From assembly GCA_024695145.1 (NCBI GenBank), contig JAILIS010000047.1, positions 62,001 through 126,000 of the forward strand: 64,000 nt of DNA, read 5' to 3'. The number at the start of each line of letters is the position of its first letter. Within the stretch, counting starts at the first letter, position 1. The DNA comes from Lachnospiraceae bacterium. Its GTDB lineage: Bacteria; Bacillota; Clostridia; Lachnospirales; Lachnospiraceae. Shown piece by piece: positions 9,146-18,530 of this stretch. The notes under the pieces are model-generated. The model searched no databases. It saw nothing but the letters and a program-made list of their open reading frames with translations, and was not told the DNA's origin. The position numbers were made by a program, and so were the translations under genes.

Positions 9146-10234
9146 ATGAAAGTGATGTGTATGTATCTGCCGCAGTATCATTCCTTTCCGGAGAATGATG
9201 AGTGGTGGGGCAAAGGTTATACGGAATGGGTGGCGGTAAAGGGAGCCTGTCCTCTTTTTAAGGGACACGACCAGCCGAAGATCCCTCTCGGGGGAGATTA
9301 TTACGACCTTGAGAAGGATGGGGTAAGTACCCTTTCAAGACAGGCGGAACTTGCGAGAAAATACGGTGTATACGGCTTTTCCGTCTACCGGTATTATTTT
9401 AACGGCAGATCACTTATGAAAGGGCCGCTGGAAAAGCTTCTCGCTCATCCCGAAATAGATATCAATTACAATATATGCTGGGCCAATGAAACGTGGACCA
9501 GAACATGGTACGGCCTGTCCGATCAGGTGCTTATCGCCCAGGAATACGGAGACCGCGATGACTGGCGGAAGTTTTTTGACGATCTTCTTCCGTTTTTTCG
9601 GGACAGCAGATATATAAAAGTCGGAAACAGACCCGTTCTTCAGATATACAAGACTTTTGACATTCCCTGTTTTGAGGACCTCAGCTCGGCATTTAACGAA
9701 TGGGCGCGTGCCGAAGGGTTTGACGGGATATATTTTATTTCAGGCAGGACCGCGGGAGGCTCCGATGACAGGGACAGATGTATCGACGGATATTACTATT
9801 TCGAGCCGGGATACAGTCTCAAGAACGATCTCGGACTTGCCGGAACCGTGTCATACAATGCCGGAACGCTTGTAAGGTCGCTCCGGAACCGGCTTCTTGG
9901 CAGGAGGTTCGGATATATACTTGAAAGAAGGGTATCCGCAGAACGTATAATGCGTGCCATAGCCGGCAGAAGCTACGCGGATAACGAATTTCCGGGGATA
10001 ATCCCGGCCTGGGACAATACTCCGAGAAGAAGCTACAAGGGTCTCATATATAAGGGCTGTTCCCCCGAACTGTTTGAGAAGACACTGAAGGTGTTAAAGG
10101 AAAAAGTGGAAGGTCATCCGGCTGATTTTGTATATGTGAATGCGTGGAACGAGTGGGGAGAAGGTGCTTACGTGGAGCCTGATGAATCCGCCCGATACGC
10201 ATACCTTGAGGCGATAAGGCGGGTACAGCAATGA
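9146..10234 (+). CDS. WbsX-family (GH99-like) glycosyltransferase/hydrolase-type protein
   Basis: A 362-residue protein matching the WbsX family (PF14307 type, annotated as glycosyltransferase WbsX or GH99-like domain). The hallmarks are MYLPQYHSFPENDEWWGKGY, TEWVAVKG, the YGFSVYRYYFNG strand, NICWANETWTRTW and the C-terminal NAWNEWGEGAYVEPD. The fold is a TIM barrel related to endo-mannanase/mannosidase GH99, yet members sit in O-antigen and capsule clusters. Whether they build or cut glycan is not established to my knowledge. No signal peptide is visible, so it should act in the cytoplasm. It overlaps the next GT2 gene by 4 nt. Confidence 0.87.
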   Translation: MKVMCMYLPQYHSFPENDEWWGKGYTEWVAVKGACPLFKGHDQPKIPLGGDYYDLEKDGVSTLSRQAELARKYGVYGFSVYRYYFNGRSLMKGPLEKLLAHPEIDINYNICWANETWTRTWYGLSDQVLIAQEYGDRDDWRKFFDDLLPFFRDSRYIKVGNRPVLQIYKTFDIPCFEDLSSAFNEWARAEGFDGIYFISGRTAGGSDDRDRCIDGYYYFEPGYSLKNDLGLAGTVSYNAGTLVRSLRNRLLGRRFGYILERRVSAERIMRAIAGRSYADNEFPGIIPAWDNTPRRSYKGLIYKGCSPELFEKTLKVLKEKVEGHPADFVYVNAWNEWGEGAYVEPDESARYAYLEAIRRVQQ

Positions 10235-11196
10235 TAAGCATCATCATGATAGCGTATGACGTGGAAAGCTACGTCGCACAGAGTATACAAAGTGTACTTG
10301 ATCAGACATACGGGGATTTCGAGCTTATCATAGTTGCCGACCGCGGTGCCGACAGAACGCAGGAGATCTGCGCAGAGTTTGCGGATCGGGATAAAAGGAT
10401 TAAGCTCATATGCGGAGAAGCGAACGGTATCGCAGATGCGAGAAACCGCGGTATGGAAGCAGTCAGCGGAGACTATCTGGGATTTGTCGATTCCGACGAT
10501 TATATCGAGCCCGGATTGTTTGAGCGCCAGCTGTCAAACATCGGGAAGTATGATGCCGACATAGCCGTATGCGGAAGGTTTTACGAGTTCGTCAACAAAA
10601 CGCTTTCGGATACACCGAAGGAACCGGTGGTGATGACCGGAGAGGAAGCGATCAGGGTGACGCTCGGGCACGACGGATTCTTTCTTCACTGCTGGGACAA
10701 GCTCTATTCCAAAAAGGTTTTTGAAGGATTGAGGTTCAGGACGGATGTTACGGTAGAAGACAGGATAGTTGTCGACACTCTGTTGTCAAGGGCCGCGAAG
10801 GTTGTATACGATCCCACACCGATGTATCACTTCAGGGAGCGCAGCGGGAGCAACTCAAAGCGGAGCGGCATGATCGAAAACAACATACAGGCAGATCTTC
10901 TGATGGAGGAATTTATCAGGAAAAATCATCCGGATCTTGATGCACCTCTTTCAAAGTTTATGCTTTATGAGTTTATCACGGCCATTCAGAATGAGCTTGT
11001 ACTTCCTGATCCCGATAAAGACAGTATCGGAAGATATCAGAAAAAAGTAGCAGGGATTATTTCCTCGCCTTCTTTTAAAACAGGCCCGGTGCTGAGGATA
11101 AAAGCTTTTATGGCAATGCATTTGCCGCTGATACTCAAAATATACACGAAGAATAATCAGAAGCGCACCGCTTCCGAACTGGAGAGATTTCCCTGA
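10231..11196 (+). CDS. GT2 family glycosyltransferase
   Basis: A 321-residue GT-A enzyme beginning MISIIMIAYDVESYVAQSI with VLDQTYGDFELIIV, GIADARNRGM and the DxD motif in FVDSDDYI. The acceptor region HDGFFLHCWDKLYSKKVFE is typical of capsular and teichoic-acid GT2 enzymes of this length. The ATG overlaps the preceding stop (ATGA) and its TGA overlaps the next start by 1 nt (TGATG), so expression is coupled on both sides. It probably extends the cytoplasmic lipid-linked glycan; sugar specificity is unknown. Confidence 0.9.
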   Translation: MISIIMIAYDVESYVAQSIQSVLDQTYGDFELIIVADRGADRTQEICAEFADRDKRIKLICGEANGIADARNRGMEAVSGDYLGFVDSDDYIEPGLFERQLSNIGKYDADIAVCGRFYEFVNKTLSDTPKEPVVMTGEEAIRVTLGHDGFFLHCWDKLYSKKVFEGLRFRTDVTVEDRIVVDTLLSRAAKVVYDPTPMYHFRERSGSNSKRSGMIENNIQADLLMEEFIRKNHPDLDAPLSKFMLYEFITAIQNELVLPDPDKDSIGRYQKKVAGIISSPSFKTGPVLRIKAFMAMHLPLILKIYTKNNQKRTASELERFP

Positions 11197-12863
11197 TGGT
11201 AAAGGATTCGATATTCAAAAACAAAAGAATACTCATGATATGCCGGGAGACTTACTGCAAGCCCCTGTGGTTTCTCGCCGAGAAGCTTAAAGAGGACAAC
11301 GAGGTCGCGGCATTTTTCATTATGTCCAGTGAGTGCAGCTACACGAAGACGTACTACAACGAGCATACATATTACGAATTCCAAAAGCTCGTTCCCGACA
11401 TAAAAGTCTATGATGTGAAAGATATATGCGAGCAGTTCATTGAGGGGCTGAAGAACTCAAAAGAGCCGTATGATCTTGAGTATCTTAAGATGATCGAAGA
11501 GAAGTACTGCCATTACAAGAATCTGAACATGCAGCTCATGAGCTCACAGATGAACTCGCGGCATTATCACTGGCGCATGTACTGGAAGGTTACAAGCTAT
11601 GCGGAGAACCTTTACTGGCTCGAGCTTAACTACAAAAAGATAATAGGACTCATTGAGGAGTTCCGGCCGGATGTGATCTTTGACATGGATAATGCGGAGC
11701 TTCAGCGCACCATTCTGTGTGAAGTCTGCTACCGCAAAAAGATCCCGTGCATGACGATCGAGTATTCAAAACTCGGCTATTACAAGTATCCGAGCTTTCA
11801 AAATGCCTTCGGGATCGATCCGTATTTTGTCAATCTTTTCAATGAGATAAAATCACACCCCGACAGCGCCATAAAAGAGAGCATAGAGTACGTCGAGAAC
11901 TACAGAAGGGAAAACTCCATAATGAACAAGGAGTTCTCGGGCTCCGTCACGAGCAAATACGAAAGGGACAGCCTTATATGGATCGCCCGCGTCATGCACG
12001 GAAAGATCGAGTACTTCTATGATATGGATATCCGCAAGAAGAACTTAAAGCTCAAGAAACGCTCTCCCATGCTGTATGCACCTTCGATGCCGTACATCAG
12101 ATATTATCTTGAAGAAGAACTCAAGAAGAGATATCTGTACGGGAAGAACAAGTACTTTGAGGATCCCGTCGAGGGAGAGGATTATGTTTTTATGCCTCTT
12201 CATCTGATCCCCGAGTCATCGGTCTTTGTAAAGGCATCATACTATGTGGATGAGCTCAATCTTATCGAGCAGGTATCAAAGGCTCTTCCGATAGGATGGA
12301 AGCTCTATGTCAAGGAGCATCAGGCGATGCTCGGTGAGAGGGGATTTGAGTTCTACAAAAAAGTGAAGGAGATCCATAACGTACGTCTTGTTCAGATCAA
12401 TTATTACAAGGATCCCAAGCCCTGGATAGTAAACGCCAAAGGCGTCATAACAATAACCGGAACGGCAGCTTACGAGGCCGCACTTTTGGGGAAACGTTCC
12501 ATCATTTTCGGTGACGTTCCGTTCGCTCTCATCGACGGGATTACGCGCATCAGGTCATTTGATGATCTGAGGGATGCCATCCTTTCCTTCGGGCCGGTGG
12601 ACTCCCTTCATTCCGCGGCCAGCTATGTTGAGGCGGTAAAACGTGCGGGCAGTGAAGTCAAGATCTTTGAGCTTATGGATCAGGCCGATGAGATATTCTC
12701 CGGCAAACGCGAGCGCACTCAGGAGTTTGACGACATGCTCAATGAACTGATCGTGTTCTATGAAAAGGGTTATGAAAGATATCACGAGGCACTCGAGAAG
12801 GGGTATTTCATATCCGATATGCCCGTCGGCAGCGAAGATGATCTGCACGATAAGAAAGGATGA
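11196..12863 (+). CDS. Kdo-transferase/KpsC-S-like capsule synthesis protein
   Basis: A 555-residue cytoplasmic protein. The C-terminal half shows FMPLHLIPESS, LPIGWKLYVKEHQAMLGERG, a KDPKPWIVNAKGVITITGTAAYEAALLGK segment and IIFGDVPFALIDGI. This arrangement resembles the GT-B C-terminal domain of the capsule_synth family (PF05159 type) and related Kdo/nonulosonate-type transferases. The N-terminal half (LMICRETYCKPLWFLAEKL, then FRPDVIFDMDNAELQR) fits an acceptor Rossmann domain. The next genes make and activate a nonulosonic acid, so a role as the transferase of that sugar is an attractive inference, not a demonstrated one. No membrane segment or signal peptide is seen. It overlaps the upstream gene by 1 nt. 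Confidence 0.7.
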   Translation: MVKDSIFKNKRILMICRETYCKPLWFLAEKLKEDNEVAAFFIMSSECSYTKTYYNEHTYYEFQKLVPDIKVYDVKDICEQFIEGLKNSKEPYDLEYLKMIEEKYCHYKNLNMQLMSSQMNSRHYHWRMYWKVTSYAENLYWLELNYKKIIGLIEEFRPDVIFDMDNAELQRTILCEVCYRKKIPCMTIEYSKLGYYKYPSFQNAFGIDPYFVNLFNEIKSHPDSAIKESIEYVENYRRENSIMNKEFSGSVTSKYERDSLIWIARVMHGKIEYFYDMDIRKKNLKLKKRSPMLYAPSMPYIRYYLEEELKKRYLYGKNKYFEDPVEGEDYVFMPLHLIPESSVFVKASYYVDELNLIEQVSKALPIGWKLYVKEHQAMLGERGFEFYKKVKEIHNVRLVQINYYKDPKPWIVNAKGVITITGTAAYEAALLGKRSIIFGDVPFALIDGITRIRSFDDLRDAILSFGPVDSLHSAASYVEAVKRAGSEVKIFELMDQADEIFSGKRERTQEFDDMLNELIVFYEKGYERYHEALEKGYFISDMPVGSEDDLHDKKG

Positions 12864-12866
12864 CAT

Positions 12867-13946
12867 ATGAAAAGTACGATAATGGAACGACTTGGTGCGG
12901 GTAAATTTGTCCTTATAGCAGAGATCGGTGTCAACTATTATGATATAGCAAAGGTTCGCGGTATTTCCGACATGGATGCCGCGAAACTGATGATAAAGGA
13001 AGCTGCATCAGCCGGTATCCACGCGGTAAAGTTCCAGACATACAAGGCCGGGACGCTTGCCGCAAAAGAATCGCCGTATTACTGGGATATCACTGAGGAG
13101 CCCACAAGATCGCAGTATGAGCTGTTCAAGAAATTTGACAGCTTCGGTTACGACGAGTACAAAGAGCTCAAAGAGTATTCGGACAGTCTCGGCATTGAGT
13201 TTCTGTCAACGGCGTTTGATTATGAATCGGCAGACTATCTTGACGGGCTCATGAACGTATACAAGATATCCTCATCCGATCTGTCGAACATTCCGTTCAT
13301 AGAATATCAGGCACGAAAGAACAAACCGGTCCTGCTGTCGATAGGTGCGTCCGATGAAGAGGAGATCAGCCGGGCCGTAAAAGCCATAAGAGATAATACA
13401 AACGCACCCATAGTACTTCTTCACTGCGTGCTCGAATACCCCACTCCACAGGAAGATGCCAATCTGTTAAAGATCGCATCTCTTAAGGAAAAGTACCCGG
13501 ATCTCTATATCGGGTATTCGGATCACACCAAACCGACCGCGGACTGCGATATCATCAAAACGGCATACAATCTCGGAGCACAGCTTGTGGAGAAACACTT
13601 CACGCTTGACAAGACTCTTAAGGGCAACGATCACTATCATGCGATGGATCCCGATGATGCGAAAGCCATACTTTCGGCGATAGATAAAATGGATATGATA
13701 AGAGGGAACGGAAAGCTCAAATGTCTTGAGACCGAGAGTGCGGCAAGGAAAAATGCGAGACGGTCCATAGTGAGCGCATGTGACATCAAAAAGGGAAGCG
13801 TTATCATAAAAGATATGCTGACCTTCAAGCGCCCCGGTACAGGGATCAGCCCCGGCCGAATTGACAGCATAACGGGATGCATGGCAGCCTGTGATATTAA
13901 AGAAGATACGATCTTACAGGAGAATATGTTCATAAATGGCAACTGA
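12867..13946 (+). CDS. neuB: Nonulosonic acid (sialic-acid-like) synthase, NeuB family
   Basis: Predicted to condense a 6-carbon N-acyl-mannosamine-type sugar with phosphoenolpyruvate to give a 9-carbon nonulosonate. The 359 residues match the family in length. The TIM barrel begins with FVLIAEIGVNY; AVKFQTYKAGTLA, EFLSTAFDYESADYL, KISSSDLSNIPFI, VLLHCVLEYPTP, GYSDHT and VEKHFTLDKTLKGNDHYHAMDP follow. The C-terminal SAF/antifreeze-like lid covers about 285-355 (RRSIVSACDIKKGSVI, PGTGISP). Whether the product is neuraminic, legionaminic or pseudaminic acid cannot be decided here. It lies between the Kdo-transferase-like gene and a flippase, with the CMP-activating fusion two genes downstream. 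Confidence 0.93.
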   Translation: MKSTIMERLGAGKFVLIAEIGVNYYDIAKVRGISDMDAAKLMIKEAASAGIHAVKFQTYKAGTLAAKESPYYWDITEEPTRSQYELFKKFDSFGYDEYKELKEYSDSLGIEFLSTAFDYESADYLDGLMNVYKISSSDLSNIPFIEYQARKNKPVLLSIGASDEEEISRAVKAIRDNTNAPIVLLHCVLEYPTPQEDANLLKIASLKEKYPDLYIGYSDHTKPTADCDIIKTAYNLGAQLVEKHFTLDKTLKGNDHYHAMDPDDAKAILSAIDKMDMIRGNGKLKCLETESAARKNARRSIVSACDIKKGSVIIKDMLTFKRPGTGISPGRIDSITGCMAACDIKEDTILQENMFINGN

Positions 13947-15378
13947 TGACAACAAAGTCATAAAATCAGGGCTGTGGTATACGATAGCCAATACTTCCGT
14001 CAGGGCAGTCGCCATTATCACCACCCCCATCTATACGGGGATGCTGACTACTGCCGATTACGGAAAAGCAAACACTTACAATTCGTGGATAGATGTTTTC
14101 AATGTCTTTGCCTGCCTGTGTGTAGTATATTCGATAGGCAGGGCAAAGCTTGATTTTAAAGACAGGTTCGACGAATATATGTCGGCGCTTCAGAGCCTTT
14201 CGAGCTCTTTCGGGTTCATCCTGCTCATCGCCGCCTTTATATTCCGCGAAGCCCTGTCAGGATGGATACATTACGAAGTTCCGCTGGTCGTGGGACTTTT
14301 TGCATATCTGTGTGTTTCCCCTTCGGTCGAATACATGATGCAGAAATGCAGATATGAGTATCGTTACAAAGAAAACATACTCATATCCGTTATAACGTGC
14401 GTCGGCCAGATCGCGCTGTCGATAACGCTGATGCTCTTATTTAATGACAGAAGGTACATCGGCAAGATCCTCGGAGTGATGCTCCCCACTGCCATTATGG
14501 GTATAGTGTTCTACATCAGGTTCATCATGAAAGGAAAGGTATTTTACAACAGGGAGTACTGGATCTACGCCCTTAAGATAGGCCTTCCTATGATACCGCA
14601 CGGACTGGCGATCATCCTTCTGGCCCAGATGGACAGGATAATGATAAAGGACATAACGGGCGATGCGGATGCGGGTCTTTATATTTTCGGATATTCATTC
14701 GCCACGCTGCTCATGATATTCACAAATGCGATAGGGCAGGCGTGGCTCCCGTGGTTCAACGAGACTCTTTTTGCCGGAGGCAGGGAGCGGATCAGGCAGA
14801 TCCAGAAAAAACTGGTACTTCTGGGCTGTTTTCTTTCCTTTGCGTTTATAGCGGCCGCCCCCGAGGCTCTGATGCTGCTTTCCGTCTCAAACAACACATA
14901 CTGGATCGCAAAATATGTTGTTCCGCCTATAGTACTCGGAACGCTGGCACAGTATTTTTATACTAATTACGTAAATGTTGAGATATTCTGCAAACGCACA
15001 CCGCTGATCGCCGCCGGATCCGTCATTGCCGCGATCATCAATTACGTGCTCAATGCCGCGTTCATTCCGGTGTACGGCTATACGGCAGCGGCATATACAA
15101 CGCTTGCAAGCTATATGATCCTTATGATCATGCATTTTGTCATGGTCAGATTTGTGCTAAAAGAGAAAGTATATGACGATATGTTCATGTTTGCGGCCAT
15201 GATCGTGATGACCCTGACGGGACTGTTGTTCATGCAGATGTACGGTGACGGTATCGCAAGCATCATACGCCGTTATGTGGCTGCGATCGCCGTGACTGCC
15301 GTTTTTGCAATTATATCAAGACGTGATATAATTAGCCTTGTCGGCTATATAAAGAAGAAATATCTCGCAAAAAACTGA
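13936..15378 (+). CDS. wzx: Wzx-type flippase 2
   Basis: A 480-residue polytopic protein of the polysaccharide exporter/flippase superfamily. It starts with DDNKVIKSGLWYTIANTSVRAVAI and TTPIYTGMLTTADYGKANTYNSW, and contains MIPHGLAIILLAQMDRIMI in the middle helices, which fits MOP flippases. It lies between neuB and the CMP-nonulosonate synthetase fusion, overlapping both (11 nt and 1 nt), so it probably exports the nonulosonate-containing repeat unit. It is as long as flippase 1 but only distantly similar to it. Confidence 0.87.
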   Translation: MATDDNKVIKSGLWYTIANTSVRAVAIITTPIYTGMLTTADYGKANTYNSWIDVFNVFACLCVVYSIGRAKLDFKDRFDEYMSALQSLSSSFGFILLIAAFIFREALSGWIHYEVPLVVGLFAYLCVSPSVEYMMQKCRYEYRYKENILISVITCVGQIALSITLMLLFNDRRYIGKILGVMLPTAIMGIVFYIRFIMKGKVFYNREYWIYALKIGLPMIPHGLAIILLAQMDRIMIKDITGDADAGLYIFGYSFATLLMIFTNAIGQAWLPWFNETLFAGGRERIRQIQKKLVLLGCFLSFAFIAAAPEALMLLSVSNNTYWIAKYVVPPIVLGTLAQYFYTNYVNVEIFCKRTPLIAAGSVIAAIINYVLNAAFIPVYGYTAAAYTTLASYMILMIMHFVMVRFVLKEKVYDDMFMFAAMIVMTLTGLLFMQMYGDGIASIIRRYVAAIAVTAVFAIISRRDIISLVGYIKKKYLAKN

Positions 15379-17042
15379 TGAAAACGCTTATAGTTATCCC
15401 CGCAAGGGGAGGTTCAAAGAGAATACCGAGAAAGAACGTACGGATAATGTGCGGCAAGCCCCTCATCGCATACTCCATTGAAAATGCGAAGGCCTTAAGG
15501 GACCAGCTCAACATGGATGTTGACGTGGCTGTATCGACGGATGATGAGGAACTCGGCAGTATAGTGAAAAAACGCGGAGTGGAGGTCATCGCACGACCGG
15601 CCGAGCTGGCCACCGACAAAGTCACTCTCGATCCGGTCATCTTCCATGCGGTAAATCATATGGAAGATATGAAAAAAGTGACATACGACGTTGTGATCAC
15701 GATGCAGGCCACCAGTCCGACGCTCAAGCTTAACACCATAAAGAATGCCATAGTATATTTTGAAGAACATGATTTTGACACGGTCCTGTCCGCGACCAAC
15801 AAACCTCATCTGTCATGGGGTGTATCTGACGGTGAATATGTCAAAAACTATGAAAAACGTCTTAACTCCCAGGAGCTTCCCGCCAACTACATCGAGACCG
15901 GCGGATTCCTGATAACGAGAAGAGAATGCGTGAGTGAAGCGGGACGTATAGGAAAGAAAGTCAGCATCTTCGAGATACCCGAAGACGAAGCCGTTGACAT
16001 CGATACTTATTCCGACTGGGTGCTGTGTGAAAACATTTTAAAACGCAAGAAGATAATGTTCCGCACAGTCGGCAGAAGATCCGTCGGAATGGGTCATGTA
16101 TACAGGTGCTTAACGCTCGCTTACAAGCTTACCGGACATGAAGTGGTATTTGCCGCATCAAAAGACTCCGATATCGGGATAGAGAAGATAACCGAATCGA
16201 ACTTCCCGGTCATCAGGATAACGGATGATAAACACTTTGAGCAGATACTTCGGGAAGTAAAACCGGATATACTCGTAAATGATATTCTTGACACGACTGC
16301 CGAGTACATGCAGATGGTCACAAAGCACGTAAAGAGGGTCGTCAATTTTGAGGACGTCGGAAGCGGAGCCAAGTACGCGGATGCAGTCATAAACGCCCTG
16401 TATGAGAAAGGTGACAAGCTGCATAACGAATATTACGGCAGCAGATACTTCTGTATAAGGGATGAATTCCTCGAGGAACATCCGAAAGACTTTTGCGAAA
16501 AGGCCGAAAACGTCCTGGTGATATTCGGAGGAGCGGATCCTTCGGATCTTACCGGCAGACTGTACGGCATCTGTGAAAAGCTGCACGACAGGTTCCCCGA
16601 CGTAAACTTTCATTTTCTTTTGGGATTTGCCTACCCTTATGCCGACAGGATAGTCAGTAAAGAGGCAGACAACATATTCGTGTACAAGGATGTGAAGCGC
16701 GTCAGTTCATATATGAGTAAAATGGATCTTGCCATAACGAGCCAGGGACGGACGGTGTATGAACTTGCAAGCATGGGTGTTCCGGCCATCGTACTTGCAC
16801 AGAACGAGCGCGAGGCCAAGCATGTTTTTGCCGGGATCCAGAACGGGTTCATCAATCTCGGTATCGGAACGCAGACAGATGACGAAACGGTCATATCAAC
16901 GATAGGTTGGCTCATCTCAACGCCCAATGTCAGAAGAGAGATGAGAAAACTTCAGCTTCAAAAGGATTTCTCAAGAGGACATGAGCGTGTCATTAAGCTC
17001 ATCCTCGATGATGATGACGACGAAGAAGACGCACAGGACTGA
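15378..17042 (+). CDS. Fusion: CMP-nonulosonate cytidylyltransferase + PseG-like nucleotide-sugar hydrolase
   Basis: A 554-residue two-domain cytoplasmic protein. Residues 1-222 are an acylneuraminate cytidylyltransferase: IPARGGSKRIPRKNV (7-21), MQATSPTL, an ETGGFLITRR strand and VDIDTYSDW. This activates a nonulosonic acid with CTP. Residues about 225-530 are a GT-B-like PseG domain: RSVGMGHVYRCLTLA with the family histidine at 240, ILVNDILDT, VLVIFGGADPSDLTG and SQGRTVYELASMGVPAIVLAQN. PseG removes UDP from the precursor sugar before the synthase step. The two activities bracket the NeuB reaction, so fusion is metabolically sensible. Adjacent spsF/spsG-type genes are the split equivalent. 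An acidic tail (DDDDDEED) closes the protein. The start overlaps the flippase stop by 1 nt. Confidence 0.9.
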   Translation: MKTLIVIPARGGSKRIPRKNVRIMCGKPLIAYSIENAKALRDQLNMDVDVAVSTDDEELGSIVKKRGVEVIARPAELATDKVTLDPVIFHAVNHMEDMKKVTYDVVITMQATSPTLKLNTIKNAIVYFEEHDFDTVLSATNKPHLSWGVSDGEYVKNYEKRLNSQELPANYIETGGFLITRRECVSEAGRIGKKVSIFEIPEDEAVDIDTYSDWVLCENILKRKKIMFRTVGRRSVGMGHVYRCLTLAYKLTGHEVVFAASKDSDIGIEKITESNFPVIRITDDKHFEQILREVKPDILVNDILDTTAEYMQMVTKHVKRVVNFEDVGSGAKYADAVINALYEKGDKLHNEYYGSRYFCIRDEFLEEHPKDFCEKAENVLVIFGGADPSDLTGRLYGICEKLHDRFPDVNFHFLLGFAYPYADRIVSKEADNIFVYKDVKRVSSYMSKMDLAITSQGRTVYELASMGVPAIVLAQNEREAKHVFAGIQNGFINLGIGTQTDDETVISTIGWLISTPNVRREMRKLQLQKDFSRGHERVIKLILDDDDDEEDAQD

Positions 17043-17066
17043 TATACAAAAAGTTTATTATAGATA

Positions 17067-18530
17067 ATGAAAAAAAGACAGATCGCAGATCCTTTTGCGG
17101 AAGCCAGAAGGCTTGAGCAGGAGAAGCTTGAGAGAGAGCGGCAGGAAATGATCATGGCTCAGAATGACATTTCCGTTATATCTCTCGACAATAACATAGA
17201 AAACGAATTTATCGGACAGGGGATGACAGACCCCGAACCAGAGGTGCTCTATACCAAGGAAGCCAGGAAAGTCGTCCGTTCCTTAAACCACCTTGAGACG
17301 AGAAGAGTGATGCTCGTCAACACGGTAGTCGGAACAGGCTCCGTGGGAAGGCTGATGGCGGGGCTTTATTACACGCTTTCCGCCAACGGTTATGAATGCA
17401 TGGTGGCATACGGACGCGGCAGCCATCCGGAAGACATGAATGCATACCGCATAGGCCAGGACCTTGACGTCTACATTCACGGCGGTCTTTCAAGGCTTAC
17501 CGACAGGCACGGGTTCTATTCAAAAAGGGCTACCCGCGAGTTCATAAACGTGATAGAGGACTTTGCGCCCGATATCATACATCTTCATAATGTTCATGGA
17601 TATTATCTCAATATCCGTATTCTTTTTGAATATTTAAAATCAACCGATATCCGTGTGATCTGGACGCTTCATGACTGCTGGGCATTTACCGGACACTGTT
17701 CGCATTTTGAGTATATAGGATGTACAAAGTGGATCACCGGATGTTACTCATGCGAGCAGCTGAGTGAATATCCGAAGTCAGTCGGAAAGGATAACTCCGT
17801 CAGGAATTACGCCGACAAGAAGGAGCTGTTCACGGGATTCGAGAGGATGACGCTGGTCACTCCTTCACAGTGGCTCAAGTCACGTGTGGAACAGTCATTC
17901 CTCGGATCATATCATACGGTTGTGGTACCGACCGGTATAGATACTTCGGTTTTCAGACCTGTCGCCGAGGAGCGCAGGGATGATAATCTGGTGTTCAGAC
18001 TCAGGAACAGTTTAAACCTTCGAAACCGGAATGTCCTTTTGGGAGTTGCCAACCCGTGGAGGACCAGAAAAGGACTGCTTCAGTTTGTGAACCTTTCCAA
18101 ACTGATCAGTGAGAGGTGTGTTATAGTTCTTGTCGGTCTTAACGACGAACAGATATCCTCACTTCCCGATTCCATAATAGGGATAGGTCATACCGATAAC
18201 GCAGATGAACTTGCGGCATTGTATTCGATGGCGGATATATATGTCAATCTGACGCTTGAGGATACCTTCCCCACCACCAACATCGAAGCTCTTGCCTGCG
18301 GGACGCCTGTTATTACATACAGATCCGGAGGAAGTGCGGAGACCGTGGATGAAACATGCGGCATCGCTGTTGAGCGCAACTCGGTACAGGGTGTTGTTGC
18401 CGCGATAGATACGATCCTTTCCCAGAAGGGTATTGCATATACTGCTGCCGAGTGTGTAAGGCGCGCAAAGATGTTTGACAGGGAAGTAAGGTTTGAGGAG
18501 TATATACGCGAGGTCTACGAGGGAATGTAG
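17067..18530 (+). CDS. GT4 family glycosyltransferase with charged N-terminal extension
   Basis: A 487-residue GT-B enzyme whose core starts near residue 78 (RRVMLVNTVVGTGSVGRLMAG). Core motifs are DIIHLHNVHGYYLN, WTLHDCWAFTGHCSHFEY, a Cys-containing CTKWITGCYSC patch, VANPWRTRKG and LEDTFPTTNIEALACG. The HDCWAFTGHC and Cys pattern is typical of colanic-acid/capsule GT4 enzymes. The first 75 residues are highly charged (EARRLEQEKLERERQE) and could form a short helix or coiled coil. The ATG at 17067 lacks a clear ribosome site; AGGAA at 17143-17147 could serve an internal ATG at 17154, which would remove 29 residues. The next gene follows with no gap. Confidence 0.88.
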   Translation: MKKRQIADPFAEARRLEQEKLERERQEMIMAQNDISVISLDNNIENEFIGQGMTDPEPEVLYTKEARKVVRSLNHLETRRVMLVNTVVGTGSVGRLMAGLYYTLSANGYECMVAYGRGSHPEDMNAYRIGQDLDVYIHGGLSRLTDRHGFYSKRATREFINVIEDFAPDIIHLHNVHGYYLNIRILFEYLKSTDIRVIWTLHDCWAFTGHCSHFEYIGCTKWITGCYSCEQLSEYPKSVGKDNSVRNYADKKELFTGFERMTLVTPSQWLKSRVEQSFLGSYHTVVVPTGIDTSVFRPVAEERRDDNLVFRLRNSLNLRNRNVLLGVANPWRTRKGLLQFVNLSKLISERCVIVLVGLNDEQISSLPDSIIGIGHTDNADELAALYSMADIYVNLTLEDTFPTTNIEALACGTPVITYRSGGSAETVDETCGIAVERNSVQGVVAAIDTILSQKGIAYTAAECVRRAKMFDREVRFEEYIREVYEGM

